Assembly (NCBI GenBank): GCA_030142905.1
Contig: JASJOG010000011.1
Span: 248,001 to 312,000 of the forward strand
Direction of reading: 5' to 3'
Origin: Heliopora coerulea
Taxonomy: Eukaryota; Cnidaria; Anthozoa; Scleralcyonacea; Helioporidae
DNA length: 64,000 nucleotides
Below the pieces are notes generated by a model that was given only the letters and a program-made list of their open reading frames with translations, was not told the DNA's origin and did not search any database. This document shows, in pieces, positions 9,843 through 20,602 of the stretch; position 1 is the stretch's first letter, and each line of letters starts with the position of its first letter. A program made the position numbers and the translations under genes.

Positions 9843-12800
9843 TTAGATTACTTCAACAGTTTCAGTTTCCCCTGCCTTCTGGTTTATCTTCTCCTGAAAT
9901 TCTTCAAGTTTAATGTTAGCTTTTCTCAATGTTTCACGCATTATCTGATCCTCAATCTGAAATCAAAAGTCATGTAATATAAATGCCGAGTATGGGTATC
10001 AAAGTCTTATTCTTTTTCACTCGTTCTTATTCTATATCTCTGTCTTTCGGACTCTCTACTTGGACTTTGGTTCTCAGAGATTAAGTCTGGTTTATATATT
10101 ATATTTATATACTGTATATATTTGGACAATCTTGTACTTGATTTATTGTTGACATGTATTTTATGTTGATCTATCTTGAAACAAGTCTGGTACTACCAAC
10201 CTAGTTTCCACTTCAGTGGAAAGCAAATTTGTTGCAAGTAAGGATGTAATTTGACGAAATATTGAGGTAAAATGAAATAAGGAATTCTCCTTATTTATTT
10301 CTCCCTCTCTGCCTCCGTATATCTGTCGGCCTGTCTGTCTCTTTCTCTCATTTGCACTTTCCCACCAACTCTGAGTTATCCTTTAAGAAACAAAGCTTTT
10401 TAAGTTCATATAACACCAAAACCAAACAAAATATTTTAAAAAAAGTATTCTAATACATCGGAGCAAACCCATGGAGTATCTTGCCCATCAGTATGAAAGT
10501 ACAATAATATTTAGCATCTTTTTGAAGGGAAAGAAATATCTTTTAGTCTCTGGTACACCAGTTAAGTATTCATATCTGCTATGTTATTTATATACAGTTA
10601 CAATCTTTGTGCACACTCATACTTAAGTTATGCTTCATTTTTTCTCGGCTATTATAAAAAGCCATTTTTGTAAATAGGCGAGATTCCAGCTTTAGATTAA
10701 TTTGAACGTTGGAAAAAAAGAAAGGTTGAAATAAAAACGGTTTTAGGAACGCAAACTCAGCTTAAATGTAGCTAGGAAAATTGTCAACAAAATTTTCGCT
10801 AATGCTGGATTAAGCTAATCGCCTTTTGAACAACTGGGCGCAGTAGTTAACATACCGGTATCAGCTATTCGTTAATCCAGTACATCTTTGTTAATCCTGC
10901 GATTTGGTCTGGGACAGTTAGTTTGCGTTCATGCAAATAAATGACAAAACATGACAAGTGGTGCAGGATGCAGTATCACTGAACAAGTGTACGACATCAG
11001 ATTTATGAAATCTGAGAGGTATTGGGTTGCGAAACACTTGCTCAAAAAAGGCTAAGCACAAACCAGTTATTGTATTTAAAGCATTACTAATCTCGCGCCT
11101 TGATGCCTCTCTGAATTATATCAACTATCGGATTGTATGGACCATTACAATTCTGAAAAACTTGAAAATAATACAACCTAACACAAACTGTTTGAGAAAT
11201 AGCTTTAAGTATAACATAGAAAATGACAGAGCAGCTTATTCTAGATAACCAAAGCTTTCTTAAAATTTACTTTCGTTCATATGAGAATTATCAGGCTCCA
11301 GTTGTCCATGGTAAGATTTTTATCACTTTTGTCAATGCAGTTGACTCTCATAAAAACCAACTTAATTTGCAAACTTAAATCAAGAACTCGAATTCAAATT
11401 TTAAATAAAAGTCAGTTCAGTTCTCGTTTTCCGTCTCTGTCTGTTTCTCTATCTCTCTCTCCTCTCATTTCCTTTACTCTCATTTTTTCTTTCCTTTCTT
11501 CTACGTTTAAATAAGAGATTCACCAACCTTTGCTCGATCTTCATCAAACGTCAGATACCCAACTCCTTCTAATTTAGTAATATTCAACCACCCAACGAAT
11601 ATAACACAAACGCCATTCATAATCAAAGGACTTTTAAGAAAAACCTTTCAAACGAAAGAGTGAGAAAAGGAATGAAAGTTAGAATAAGTAAGTAAACGTG
11701 TACTCGATCCAAGGAAATTGCAATCAAGTTACGATTTCTATTCAGAAACTTCAAAGTGGTAATTTTTTATGGGAAAGGGTTCAGTAAATCATATTCTAAA
11801 CAAGAATGAAAGAAGCTAAGTTGTTAAAAAAATTTTGTTAAGTCGCCGTGGATGAATAAAAAAGTATTTCTCATTGGACATCACATACGCAAATCCTTGT
11901 TTGAACCTTTATCATCAACTAATTGAGCGCTTCCAAACTACTCTTTTCTTTAACTTTACTGCTATTCTTTCATATAAAAAATGATTTTCATTTGCGTGTT
12001 TAATTAATAAAAGTTAAATTTTCATATGAAGAGCTTTGAACTAGCTCGGGCTTTAAAGCAGATGCAAAAAATTAATTCAGAAATGGCTTATTTATCTTCA
12101 TCCCAAACATCAACCGTATGACGTCTTTTATGAATTACAATTGCACAAGAAGCCCTATTGAAGAGTCTATGGAACAACAGGAAATTTATTTATATTACAT
12201 ACTTAACACAACTTAAGCAGCATGGAAAAACGAAACTTCAAGCAGATATTTCATGATAAAGTGTTGACCATCTTTTACAGTATCAGTGATTACTTTTTAA
12301 ATATATATTACGTTCAGGAGATGAGTGTTTGAGGAAGTTGATCGTCCAGGTTAGTGTAGTCTTGAGAAAGACTGTTGGTTGAAGTGACTGACGTTTCGAC
12401 AGCCTTAGCGGCGGTCATCTTCACCGCTCTTGACTCTGAAGATGACCGCCGCTAAGGCTGTCGAAACGTCAGTCACTTCAACCAACAGTCTTTCTCAAGA
12501 CTACACTAACCTGGACGATCAACTTCCTCAAACATGTCACGATTCTCCCAGGTTCAAACCATTTACTTTATCAGGAGATGAGTGTTGAACAGTCTACTGA
12601 AAAGCACAGATTTACTTAAACTTTATATTAAATTATTTATATTAAAGATGTATAATAATACAGTAACTATTAAAGATTCATCCCATACAAGTAATCTATT
12701 TCAAATCCATGTAGTTACAATAACATGAATATGAAGAAGTAATTGCATATACTATGCATAAATTTTACGTAAAATATTAAAGTATTGTCCTCTACGAACA

Positions 12801-15724
12801 ACTTCGCATACTTCCGAAAAGCGACACAATGCTGATGATGCCATTTTCTTCGATTCACTTCACTTTTTTTCATAATATTCTACTGCTGTTTACTGTGGCT
12901 AATTCAGGACTTTAGAAACAAAGGAGTGCATTCTTTTGCTGCGAAGTAAGTTTGAGTCAGCAGATTGCAGAATAACATCTCAAATAATGTTTGCGAAAAT
13001 CAGCTATAATCACTGCTGTTGGTCAGTTTATTTCGACAAGTACTTCATCTAGGGAGAGCTATTATAATATCACGACATGGGCAAAACAGGAGGCGTGCCC
13101 TCCACGCCCCCAATATCCTCGCCTGATTTATATCGTTAAGTCCTCTGGAATCATTTTGTCAATGTTACGGACGTAACGTGCGTTCGATGCAAATTTCGTA
13201 ATTTTCGTACTTCTTAAGTAATAACAAGCGATACATTTTGAGTTATTTAATGCCTTCATCAGACGGAAAGCATCACTGATTGACAAATAATTCAGACACC
13301 TTTAATGTCAGCAACTATGATGAAACAACAATTGACTATAGTTCTGAATACGCACGCTCTCAAGCTGTTCCCTCAGAAAAACTTTCTGAGTCCCTGACGG
13401 GAATTGAACCCGTAACCTCAGATGGTGAGCGAAGGTTAAATTTGTGTACTGGTTGGTATAGATGTACCAGTACATCTATACGAACCAGTACACAAATTTA
13501 ACCTTCGCTCACCATCTGAGTCTTTGTAGCTCAATGGTTAGAGCGTCTCACCGGCGATCAGAAGGTTACGGGTTCGATTCCCGTCAGGGACTCAGAAAGT
13601 TTTTCAGAGGGAACAGCTTGAGAGCGTGTGTATTCAGAACATAATTACCAAGCTACCACAATCACGTCATTGATTAACTGGCTATAATGTTTCTTCTTTG
13701 CTAATGACAAGATTTCAATTTATGCACATGTTGATCAGTTACTTTATGCTTCACTACAGATCTATTTTGCCTCAAGCATTACAATTGATAACGAAAAGCC
13801 TTGATGGGATTAGCTTCCTTACGACGGAAATGTGCATTGAACTTGTAAAATTCTGGAAGATGCATCCCAAGTAATTTTAGAGTTGCTTGGCTTGTAGAAA
13901 CTTAAATTACCACTTGATGACTTTACAGCCAGCAACTAAAATTCCAACTTGATGTTCTTTTGAGGCCAGGGTAAAGAAAAAGAATACATAGACCGCCATG
14001 CAGACCTTGTAGACTTGTTGCTACAGACAAATCTGTTCACCTTTCTTAGCTCGACGTTTGGATCGATAGTTTATATTCTGAACACACTGACTTACGTAGG
14101 AGTTAAAGAACGATTATGAGATGATATTAAATAAACAGCATTTAAACACAGTTTACATGTAAAAAAATAAACACAAAGGCTTGCAAAGTGGAGTTACTTG
14201 CTCATCCCGGATGTTTATATGCACAGCACTGACACGTAACTAAGAATAGCGAGACTTAAGGTGTACAATTGTGACAGAAATATCGTGACCATTGGCCACA
14301 GGTTCCTTGTATATATGCAAAAACATAACAGTTTGTTATAGCTTTTTGTAGAATGAAATATCTGAGACGTATGATTCGCTAGCTGTACCCTATTGACAGT
14401 TTCTACAGTTTGAAACAGGTATTACATCATGTAAGTACTTGGCATTGTCTGTGATACTGAACGCTGAAACAGTCTGTTGCGCTTTTACGAGCTTGATTTG
14501 TTGAAAACTTATAAATTACATACATATATACATACATACATACATGCATGCATACATGTCAGGAGATATAGTAAATAATCCCCCGTTTGCCTACCATAGC
14601 TTAATTTGTTACTCAGTCTTAGTTTGCTCAGGATAGTAATCACAATAGCAAGATTGAGAATCATCCAAAACTCCTGAAGTAAAAGCCTTCACATCCACAA
14701 GACAACTAATTTATAAAATATTCACCCATCATTTCAATTGAGAAGTACAATTCGTAAATATTTCATTGTATTCAAAATTGGTGACTTAAATACCTTAACG
14801 GACAAGTAAACTACCGCTCAGTTCTAGCGTAAAGGTGTACACATGCCGTCACTTTTTCTAAACTGCTGTGCGCTTTGCCACATATCAAAGGTTTGTAGTC
14901 AAATATCTAAGCAACGCATCGTTTTCTGTCAAGATCAACTGTCAGTCAGTTGCAATGGAACCAGTATTGAACAGGTGTAAGCTAAGCAACAACCTGCTCA
15001 ACATCTGCATACAAACGTACTAGTGAATGCAGTTATTAGGCCGAATGAGATGAATTCAAAAATGTAATCTTTGTACAAAGTGGGAATCAAAATATTAATT
15101 ACAGGTATGTTAAAGTGATTGATGATAAGTTTATACAGCAGACTAATACCTTGTCTTTCTCCCTGTAGAAGTCAACATTTTCTGAAGGCACAGTCTGGGA
15201 TTCGCCTTGTTTCGGAAAGGAAAGCTCGATGTTGATTCCTGTGGCCGTAAACGCCTGAAACAATTCAATATGTTACGTGCGGCATATTTTCTCGCCATTA
15301 TAGTAACCCTTATATTGGTGGCAGAACCACACATTTGGTTCAGCACGGAAGGAAGTTGCAGTTACTGTTAACATTTATAATGCATCGACACAGCAACAGA
15401 AGATTTAACAATGTTGTATATAGATATATATTTTTCAGAACTTACTATTGTCGAGTTGCCTTCACGACACTCTGTTTGAAATCTAAGTTGTCGTTCTTCG
15501 ATTGGTCTGTCTCTGTACGCAACATATTTAATCTAAAGTAAAATAGCGAGTGGTTGGCAAGGCTGGACGTTATAATTCCAGCTCCTGACTACAAGTGGTA
15601 ACTTTAGCAAAAAGAATCCAAACAGGTAGAGAGAGGAAGATATTACCTCAGTTTCACGTGATAGCTTCTGAAAGATATCATCATGTTGAAATTTCTCCCT
15701 TTGGTTAGCTACAACCCTCGGCAT
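9843..15724 (-). CDS. CBFB: core-binding factor subunit beta (CBF-beta), gene 1, complete
   Basis: Five exons, all phase 0 with AG/GT borders: 15647-15724 (26 aa), 15446-15532 (29), 15150-15254 (35), 11528-11644 (39) and 9843-9956 (37 plus TAA), giving 166 aa against about 182-187 in mammals. It starts MPRVVANQREKFQHDDIFQK, then has YRDRPIEERQLRFQTECREG, SPLIMNGVCVIFVGWLN and GVGYLTFDEDRAK, all hallmarks of the family. The Asn in MNGVCV corresponds to human Asn104, which contacts Runx. CBF-beta does not bind DNA; it binds the Runt domain and raises its DNA affinity. An in-frame stop lies upstream of the ATG. Exon borders match the human positions I recall except that exon 3 is four codons shorter. 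A sister gene lies upstream on the same strand. The basic, Glu-rich last exon is the least conserved part. Confidence 0.93.
12327..12534. repeat. near-perfect palindrome with hammerhead-like core
   Basis: Arms of about 96 bases (GTTTGAGGAAGTTGATCGTC and its complement at the far end) around a short centre near 12425-12435. The right arm carries CTGAAGA at 12436-12442 and GAAACGTC at 12463-12470, the two conserved parts of a hammerhead ribozyme core separated by a GAC.../...GTC stem. The left arm is its mirror but reads GTGAAGA, so only one core is intact. TCAGGAGATGAGTGTT is duplicated on both sides (12314-12329 and 12571-12586), probably from the insertion. It lies in intron 3 of CBF-beta gene 1. 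Confidence 0.7.
13341..13640. repeat. 300-bp foldback element with tRNA-like arm
   Basis: Inverted arms run from GTTCTGAATACGCACGCTCT at the left to GAGAGCGTGTGTATTCAGAA at the right, with the centre near 13470 (GATGTACCAGTACATC). The right arm holds a whole tRNA-like sequence (13519-13592). In the left arm the matching tRNA has lost its 5' half: about 45 bases are missing between CTGAG and GGTTACGGG, so only the T arm and acceptor 3' strand remain. A sister structure is at 60584-61560. Confidence 0.75.
13519..13592 (+). tRNA. tRNA-like sequence in a foldback repeat (probably not a working tRNA)
   Basis: Folds as a cloverleaf: acceptor AGTCTTT pairs with AGGGACT across all seven positions (with G-T pairs), D stem GCTC/GAGC, T arm ACGGG-TTCGATT-CCCGT. 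The anticodon stem TCTCA/TCAGA has one mismatch, and the loop CCGGCGA has C where U33 should be, so it would not be a normal elongator tRNA. It keeps A and B boxes for RNA polymerase III. Because it is part of an inverted repeat with relatives at 60650 and 61437, it is best read as a tRNA-derived SINE part. Confidence 0.5.
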
Positions 15725-17890
15725 CACCACTCCACTGTGGAGAAGTTTTCCTTATATCCCGCTTGCAAGCATCTGTAAACATGACCCAAGCCACACTGGC
15801 TTAAACTTCACAGGTACTAAATGTAAACACGGGTGGACCTCCGAGGCATCCAATCCTCAGATGAAATCTCCTCTCACCTTTAGGTTTATTTAAACCAGCG
15901 AGCCGGTGTCCTGTTGCTCGGGATTGGTCGTTTCGCTCACGAGACTCATGACATTACGTAGCTTTGTTTTGATGACGCAACACTGTAACTTCCAGAACCT
16001 ACGAAAATATTCGATCGTTCTTTCGAGAAAACGTCGGCTTAACCTTGTGTACCCTAGGACAACTGAGCACGTCACATCACACAAAAAGGCACTTATTCCA
16101 AGTGGTTATGGCTCAGATGATAATGAGATTAGTGCGGTAGCTAACCAAAGAGCTTCAGTGCTAAGACAACAACAACTTGCCGGCTCTAAACAAAATATTA
16201 TCCCGTCTTAATGTTATATCACTACTATTAAGCCACGTGTTTACACAATGAGCAGTGCTTCGAACTCGTCCAAATAATGCTCAATACCGCAAGGTAAGGG
16301 AATACCCGTCAGTCCTCCATTCCCCCTGCCTCTCACAGGGTGGAGAATTCTCTTCATCAGTGACTGCGTCGGCATTTTTCTGCGAGGATGTACTATTCGT
16401 TTTCCTGTTGTTTAACTTTAACATGCTCAACTTTTGGCGAAAACCTCCGGAAGGGCTTACCTCTTGGAGGTCTGCTTCACTTCAAGTCCTGCAGGAAGGA
16501 TTAATGTAAAGTTCTTGCAAAGCTACCTTTTTATCTTTTGTGCTTGCTTTCGTTAACTAATTTACCAAACTGACACAGTTTTAATGTCAAAAAAAAGGCA
16601 AGTGACGGCCAACCTGCATTGGCCTTCATAACGACGATTGAAATTAAACTGGGATATTTTAAATCTCCTAAAACGGCCAAGTCAGCCTAATACAGTGTAC
16701 TGTAGTTAGTATTAATGCCAGGGAGCTGGCGAAAAAAATCCGCCTACGTCAACTCAAGTCATTAAATTCAAAGGGCACTTAATTGAAAATATTATAGTCC
16801 TTAAGTAATAGTAATTCCTGCCGTCACGATATTTGATAACACCGAAAACATTTCAAAAACAAGCAATTTATCGGCCTTCGAGACAACTCTAAGCCAAGTT
16901 AGCACCTTGTCTATGGACATTAAAGGATGCTCTTCGTGTGGCTTACTGAACCTGATAAAACCACGTGTCAATCTAATCATGACTCGTTTAACAGTGCAAC
17001 ACAATTACCGTCAAATTTGTCAGCTCGATGTACCGTCGTTGTGGTTCGTATTTCCTGGTAACTAAGTTGCGACAGGCCAATGTGAAGGTTGAAGGAATGC
17101 AATGTAGAGGCAATCAAAGGAACCCAACAATTAGTTGCACACTGTTTAAATTTGCGTGCTCTCGTATGCAAATAGCTGAGTCTGATATTCCCTCTCTTGT
17201 TTGCCGAAGGGTTGGGATGCACAAACCCGAGAGGGGCATGTCGTGGGACTGTCCCTTCATGTTGGTCACTCGAAAGGATTTGCCACAGGGACAGTCCGTT
17301 GTCATGGAGCGACATCACAGGAAATTGAGATAAATTAAAAGGCCAGGCAAGAGAGCAGAAATTTCGCTTGGCGGGGAGCTCTTAGGGCGGCGGATTACCT
17401 GTAGATTATGAAACAACTATTCAATTTTGTGGTAGTAAAGGGTCTACTGCTCTGCAAAGGCTAACCATAAAGTTCCAGATTACCGTAAGTGGCCAAGGAC
17501 TTGTCATATCAACTGTAAATATTAGATGACAAACAAGTCTGAATTCAGAGCGGCACATTTAGCAGGGATAAACTGATCTTGTCACTCCAACTCATTTTTA
17601 CGTCACTCTCCGGGGGGGTTGTCTCAACAGTAAGTCCACGAACTAAGGTCCACGAAACAGCTCCGAACAATGAGTAAAACTGAACTGAATTCGAGAAAAC
17701 ATAATCGAGGCTATGCGTGTATAATGATACATTGTAGTAGGCGAATTTTGTCGTGCGAATCGACTTTTCATTGTTTAAATTGAATAGATCCATCATTAGT
17801 TCCAGCCGAAAGCTCATGAGACAAAAGAAAAACTCGCTTCGCGCCAAGAAATTCGTTTCGTGGAAAACGGCATTAAGACAAGAGGAAAAA

Positions 17891-17938
17891 GTCGCGCACG
17901 CGACATTTTGCACCAAATGGAAATGTCGCGTGCGCGAC
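17891..17938. repeat. perfect 18-bp CpG-rich hairpin
   Basis: GTCGCGCACGCGACATTT at 17891-17908 is exactly complementary to AAATGTCGCGTGCGCGAC at 17921-17938, with a 12-base loop. The left arm plus loop recurs imperfectly 120 bases downstream (18002-18042, AGGAAAAAGACGCGCGTGCA then CATTTTGCACCAAATGAAAA), so the unit is a partial tandem duplication. Confidence 0.7.
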
Positions 17939-18572
17939 AGCTGCGTAGTTAAAATTGAATATGTTTCTGTTTGGTTCCATTCGAGAGCTACTAAAACAAT
18001 AGGAAAAAGACGCGCGTGCAACATTTTGCACCAAATGAAAATCCACCCTTAGTGAGCGAATCTCAAGTAGGAATTGTGCCGTTGAGATTACACCGGATAC
18101 GCCAGGACGCACAATTGTATGCCACAATGGTATCATATTGATGGACCTTTAAAGATACGCGTTTATTAAAGAGGGTATAATGCTACGAGATTGAGCTCCG
18201 AAACTCAGTCTAATGTAAACAAATCCATTTCTTCAAATATCTTATCGAGTGAAGATTTACACATCACAAAGGTTATATCAATATAAACCGGAAGATGTTA
18301 AGAACAATCGAGTTACAAGATTAAATTGCATGAAGCACTTCGAAGCAACAAACAGTCAAAACCTGTAACTGTCAAACGACTGAACTTTTAAATTTATAGA
18401 GACAATGATGACAAGAAAATTTTGATCCTACCATATTTATTTTGCGGTTACAACAAAATCGATCGAAAAATAATAACTTGAGTTTCATTTCTGTATCAAA
18501 TTTCTATTTACACCTACTCACAAATTTTGCAGCATAAAAATCTCAAAGGTGACTGAAGGTCCTTTTCTTTAT

Positions 18573-19254
18573 AATCGCTCACGATTGCTATTCATCGCCA
18601 GCGATCCAGAGCAATCGACAGAGATCATATGGAAACACTTTCCAGCGATCCGGCGATCATAAACGATCGCTGGGATAGAACATTTTCTATCCCAGCGATC
18701 GAGAGCGATCGTGAGCGATCATCAGCGATCGCCAGCGATCATATGGAAACAAAGTTGAGCGATCGAACAATCGAAATATCCAACGCTTTTTTGTTACCGT
18801 CGCAACGTGTAGCGTCTATTAGGAAGAAAAAAAACAGAAAAAACTACTCTCTGTCGAACAGATGAAACTCTTCAAAGAGCGTGTGATAAAGTCCTTGCTA
18901 TTTTCTCTCTTTAAATATTCTCTTAACCCAAAAGCGATGCTTCCTTCGGTTTTTCTCGACGAGCTGTCTTCATTTTAAATATAGAAGGAACAAATGATTT
19001 GCTTGAAGCAACAATTCACCTTCGTTCTCCATCTTTAACAACATACAACAGAAGCCGTGTGCTAGTGTATTCTCGAATGCGCAATGATTCTAATACCTGT
19101 TGAACTATGTGTAAGTGGGAGTTCACGCGCAGTAAACGGAGCGATCATATGGAAACAAATACTAGCGATTGACAGCGATCCACAGCGATTGCTCGGTTGA
19201 ATGGTTTCAGAGATCTAGCGATCAACAGCGATCGCCAGCGATTATATGGAAACC
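18573..19254. repeat. GCGATC-motif cluster, probable MITE with subterminal sites
   Basis: GCGATC occurs nine times between 18601 and 18765 and again four times between 19141 and 19240; four copies of ATATGGAAAC (18628, 18740, 19148, 19245) are interspersed. A 17-bp perfect hairpin (CGATCGCTGGGATAGAA, 18664-18680, with its complement at 18686-18702) sits in the first cluster. Dense short motifs near both ends of an ORF-less block resemble transposase-binding sites of a non-autonomous element, but clear terminal repeats were not found. Confidence 0.45.
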
Positions 19255-19357
19255 AGCTTTAAGGGCCAAGTTTAAAAGGTGTGCTGTGCTGAGCCTTGCC
19301 GACATATTTTATTAGCTGTCCTCGTTACATCTTCGGGTGATAAAGCCATGTCGGGCC

Positions 19358-19544
19358 CAGTAGCGTAACAGAACTACTGGAGGCCCTTAGGAGATTTTCG
19401 TTCGGGGCCCCATCACCTCCCTAAGTATAGACATATATTTCAAGACTTTATCTCCATTGTCTTTTCAGATTCATCGGGGACTCCTTAGAGGTCGGGGGCC
19501 TTTAGGAGTTGCTCCAACCCTGACCATAGTCCGTAACGCCACTG
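19358..19544. mobile_element. hAT MITE with exact 8-bp target duplication
   Basis: Left end CAGTAGCGTAACAG and right end CCGTAACGCCACTG are inverted repeats. It is flanked on both sides by GTCGGGCC (19350-19357 and 19545-19552), an exact 8-bp duplication. It has no ORF. Confidence 0.85.
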
Positions 19545-19748
19545 GTCGGGCCATGCTCCTCTCTGTCTATAATTTAATAATCTAAACCTGTGTTCCTCAA
19601 CACAGAGAGTGTCAGCACGGTACAGCTCACGTCCACTTGGTTTATAAGCTGAGCTTTACCCGTGCCGAATCGTGCCGAACCCCGCTAAACATTTTCTTGA
19701 TTACAGGAGGCAATTTTTGCATGGAAATAAATGTTAGGGATTATTGGT

Positions 19749-19754
19749 TTTATT
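19749..19754 (-). promoter_or_regulatory. candidate poly(A) signal for CBF-beta gene 2
   Basis: AATAAA on the minus strand about 140 bases past the stop of the candidate last exon at 19895. It modestly supports that exon being terminal. Confidence 0.3.
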
Positions 19755-19894
19755 GATAGTGCTCGTCCATTGGCATACATCCGGTAGAATGTCAAAAGTC
19801 AGGAGCGTGATTATATGAATACGAGGAGACAAATTGAATGGTGATTTCATGCAAAACAGGGTCGATGGAAATATCTGTACAGGACCAGAACTAA

Positions 19895-20110
19895 TCACAC
19901 CAACTGATCATCAATCCCTTTATGTTTCAGAAATGGAAAACGTTTTCCGAGTTTTCTTGGATCAAAGTTGTGAAAGCTAGATTTAAAATTTGGAACAACG
20001 GTGGATGGTAACGCACGCCTGCAGGAGGACGCAAACCCGACCGTCGAGTGATTCCGCCTATGTGTTTCGAGTTCTTCCAATCTTCTACAAGTGTTTCTGT
20101 AACTTGTAGC
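19895..20110 (-). CDS. candidate last exon of CBF-beta gene 2
   Basis: After an acceptor CTTGCTTCAG the frame opens in phase 0, as exon 4 of gene 2 requires, and runs 71 codons to TGA. It begins ATSYRNTCRRLEELETHRRN, a charged helix-like stretch resembling the family's C-terminal RRRTREFEDRDRSHR region, then continues into an unrelated basic tail ending FLKHKGIDDQLV. An AATAAA follows. The intron from 28785 would be 8.7 kb. Against it: the first helix is shorter than usual, and the tail has no family match known to me. A different last exon within 20.1-28.7 kb is possible. Confidence 0.35.
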   Translation of the reverse strand, partial: ATSYRNTCRRLEELETHRRNHSTVGFASSCRRALPSTVVPNFKSSFHNFDPRKLGKRFPFLKHKGIDDQLV

Positions 20111-20509
20111 CTGAAGCAAGATTTATTTAGAAATATCCTTCGTTTATTAAGGTCATCAAAACATAGATTGTGATTACAAGTTACGGACGAACATGAACTT
20201 ATCCATGCCTCTACTGGAGCGAAAGGAACAGTTTTTAGACAATCAGAGAGCCATATTTTCGAAATCGTACTAGATTAACTACTAAAACTATGAAAACTTA
20301 TTCTTGGAAAGCCGTAATTACGAGATCATCCCAAATTTGAGTCGACCGACTATGAAAGGTTATTTTACAATCACTTCAAGCATTTCAATACAGCCCAAGA
20401 GGGAATATGAAATATTTAATAAAGTTTGATTAGATTAACTGGTTAACTCAATGCACTGATAGCCCCTACGGCCCTCTTAGTCTTCGCACGGGACAGTCGC
20501 TGGTTTACA

Positions 20510-20602
20510 TTACTTAACTTCGCATGCATTTATGCATGCATGTACATATATGACATTTATGTACATATATGAGATACATGTACATATATGACAGCATGTT
20601 AA
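20510..20602. repeat. ATG/TACATATATG short tandem repeat
   Basis: Repeats of TGTACATATATGA and GCATGCAT, about 30 bases per imperfect unit. Simple sequence, no coding content. Confidence 0.55.

Larger units (their letters stand above)
15725..19894. other. intergenic region between the two CBF-beta genes
   Basis: About 4.2 kb that should hold the promoter of CBF-beta gene 1. An inverted CCAAT box (GATTGG) is at 15922-15927, about 200 bases upstream of the ATG, and GACGTAGG/ACGTCAC-type motifs lie near 15950-16080. No TATA box is convincing. The rest holds a hairpin (17891-17938), a GCGATC cluster (18601-19254) and a hAT MITE (19358-19544). No coding exon was recognised. Confidence 0.4.

Noticed and set aside
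13519..13592. Functional tRNA gene
   Set aside because: C at position 33, a mismatch in the anticodon stem and membership of an inverted repeat family argue for a SINE-derived sequence.
15906..16211. 101-codon plus-strand frame upstream of CBF-beta gene 1
   Set aside because: No recognised domain; it overlaps another open frame on the other strand and lies where the promoter is expected.
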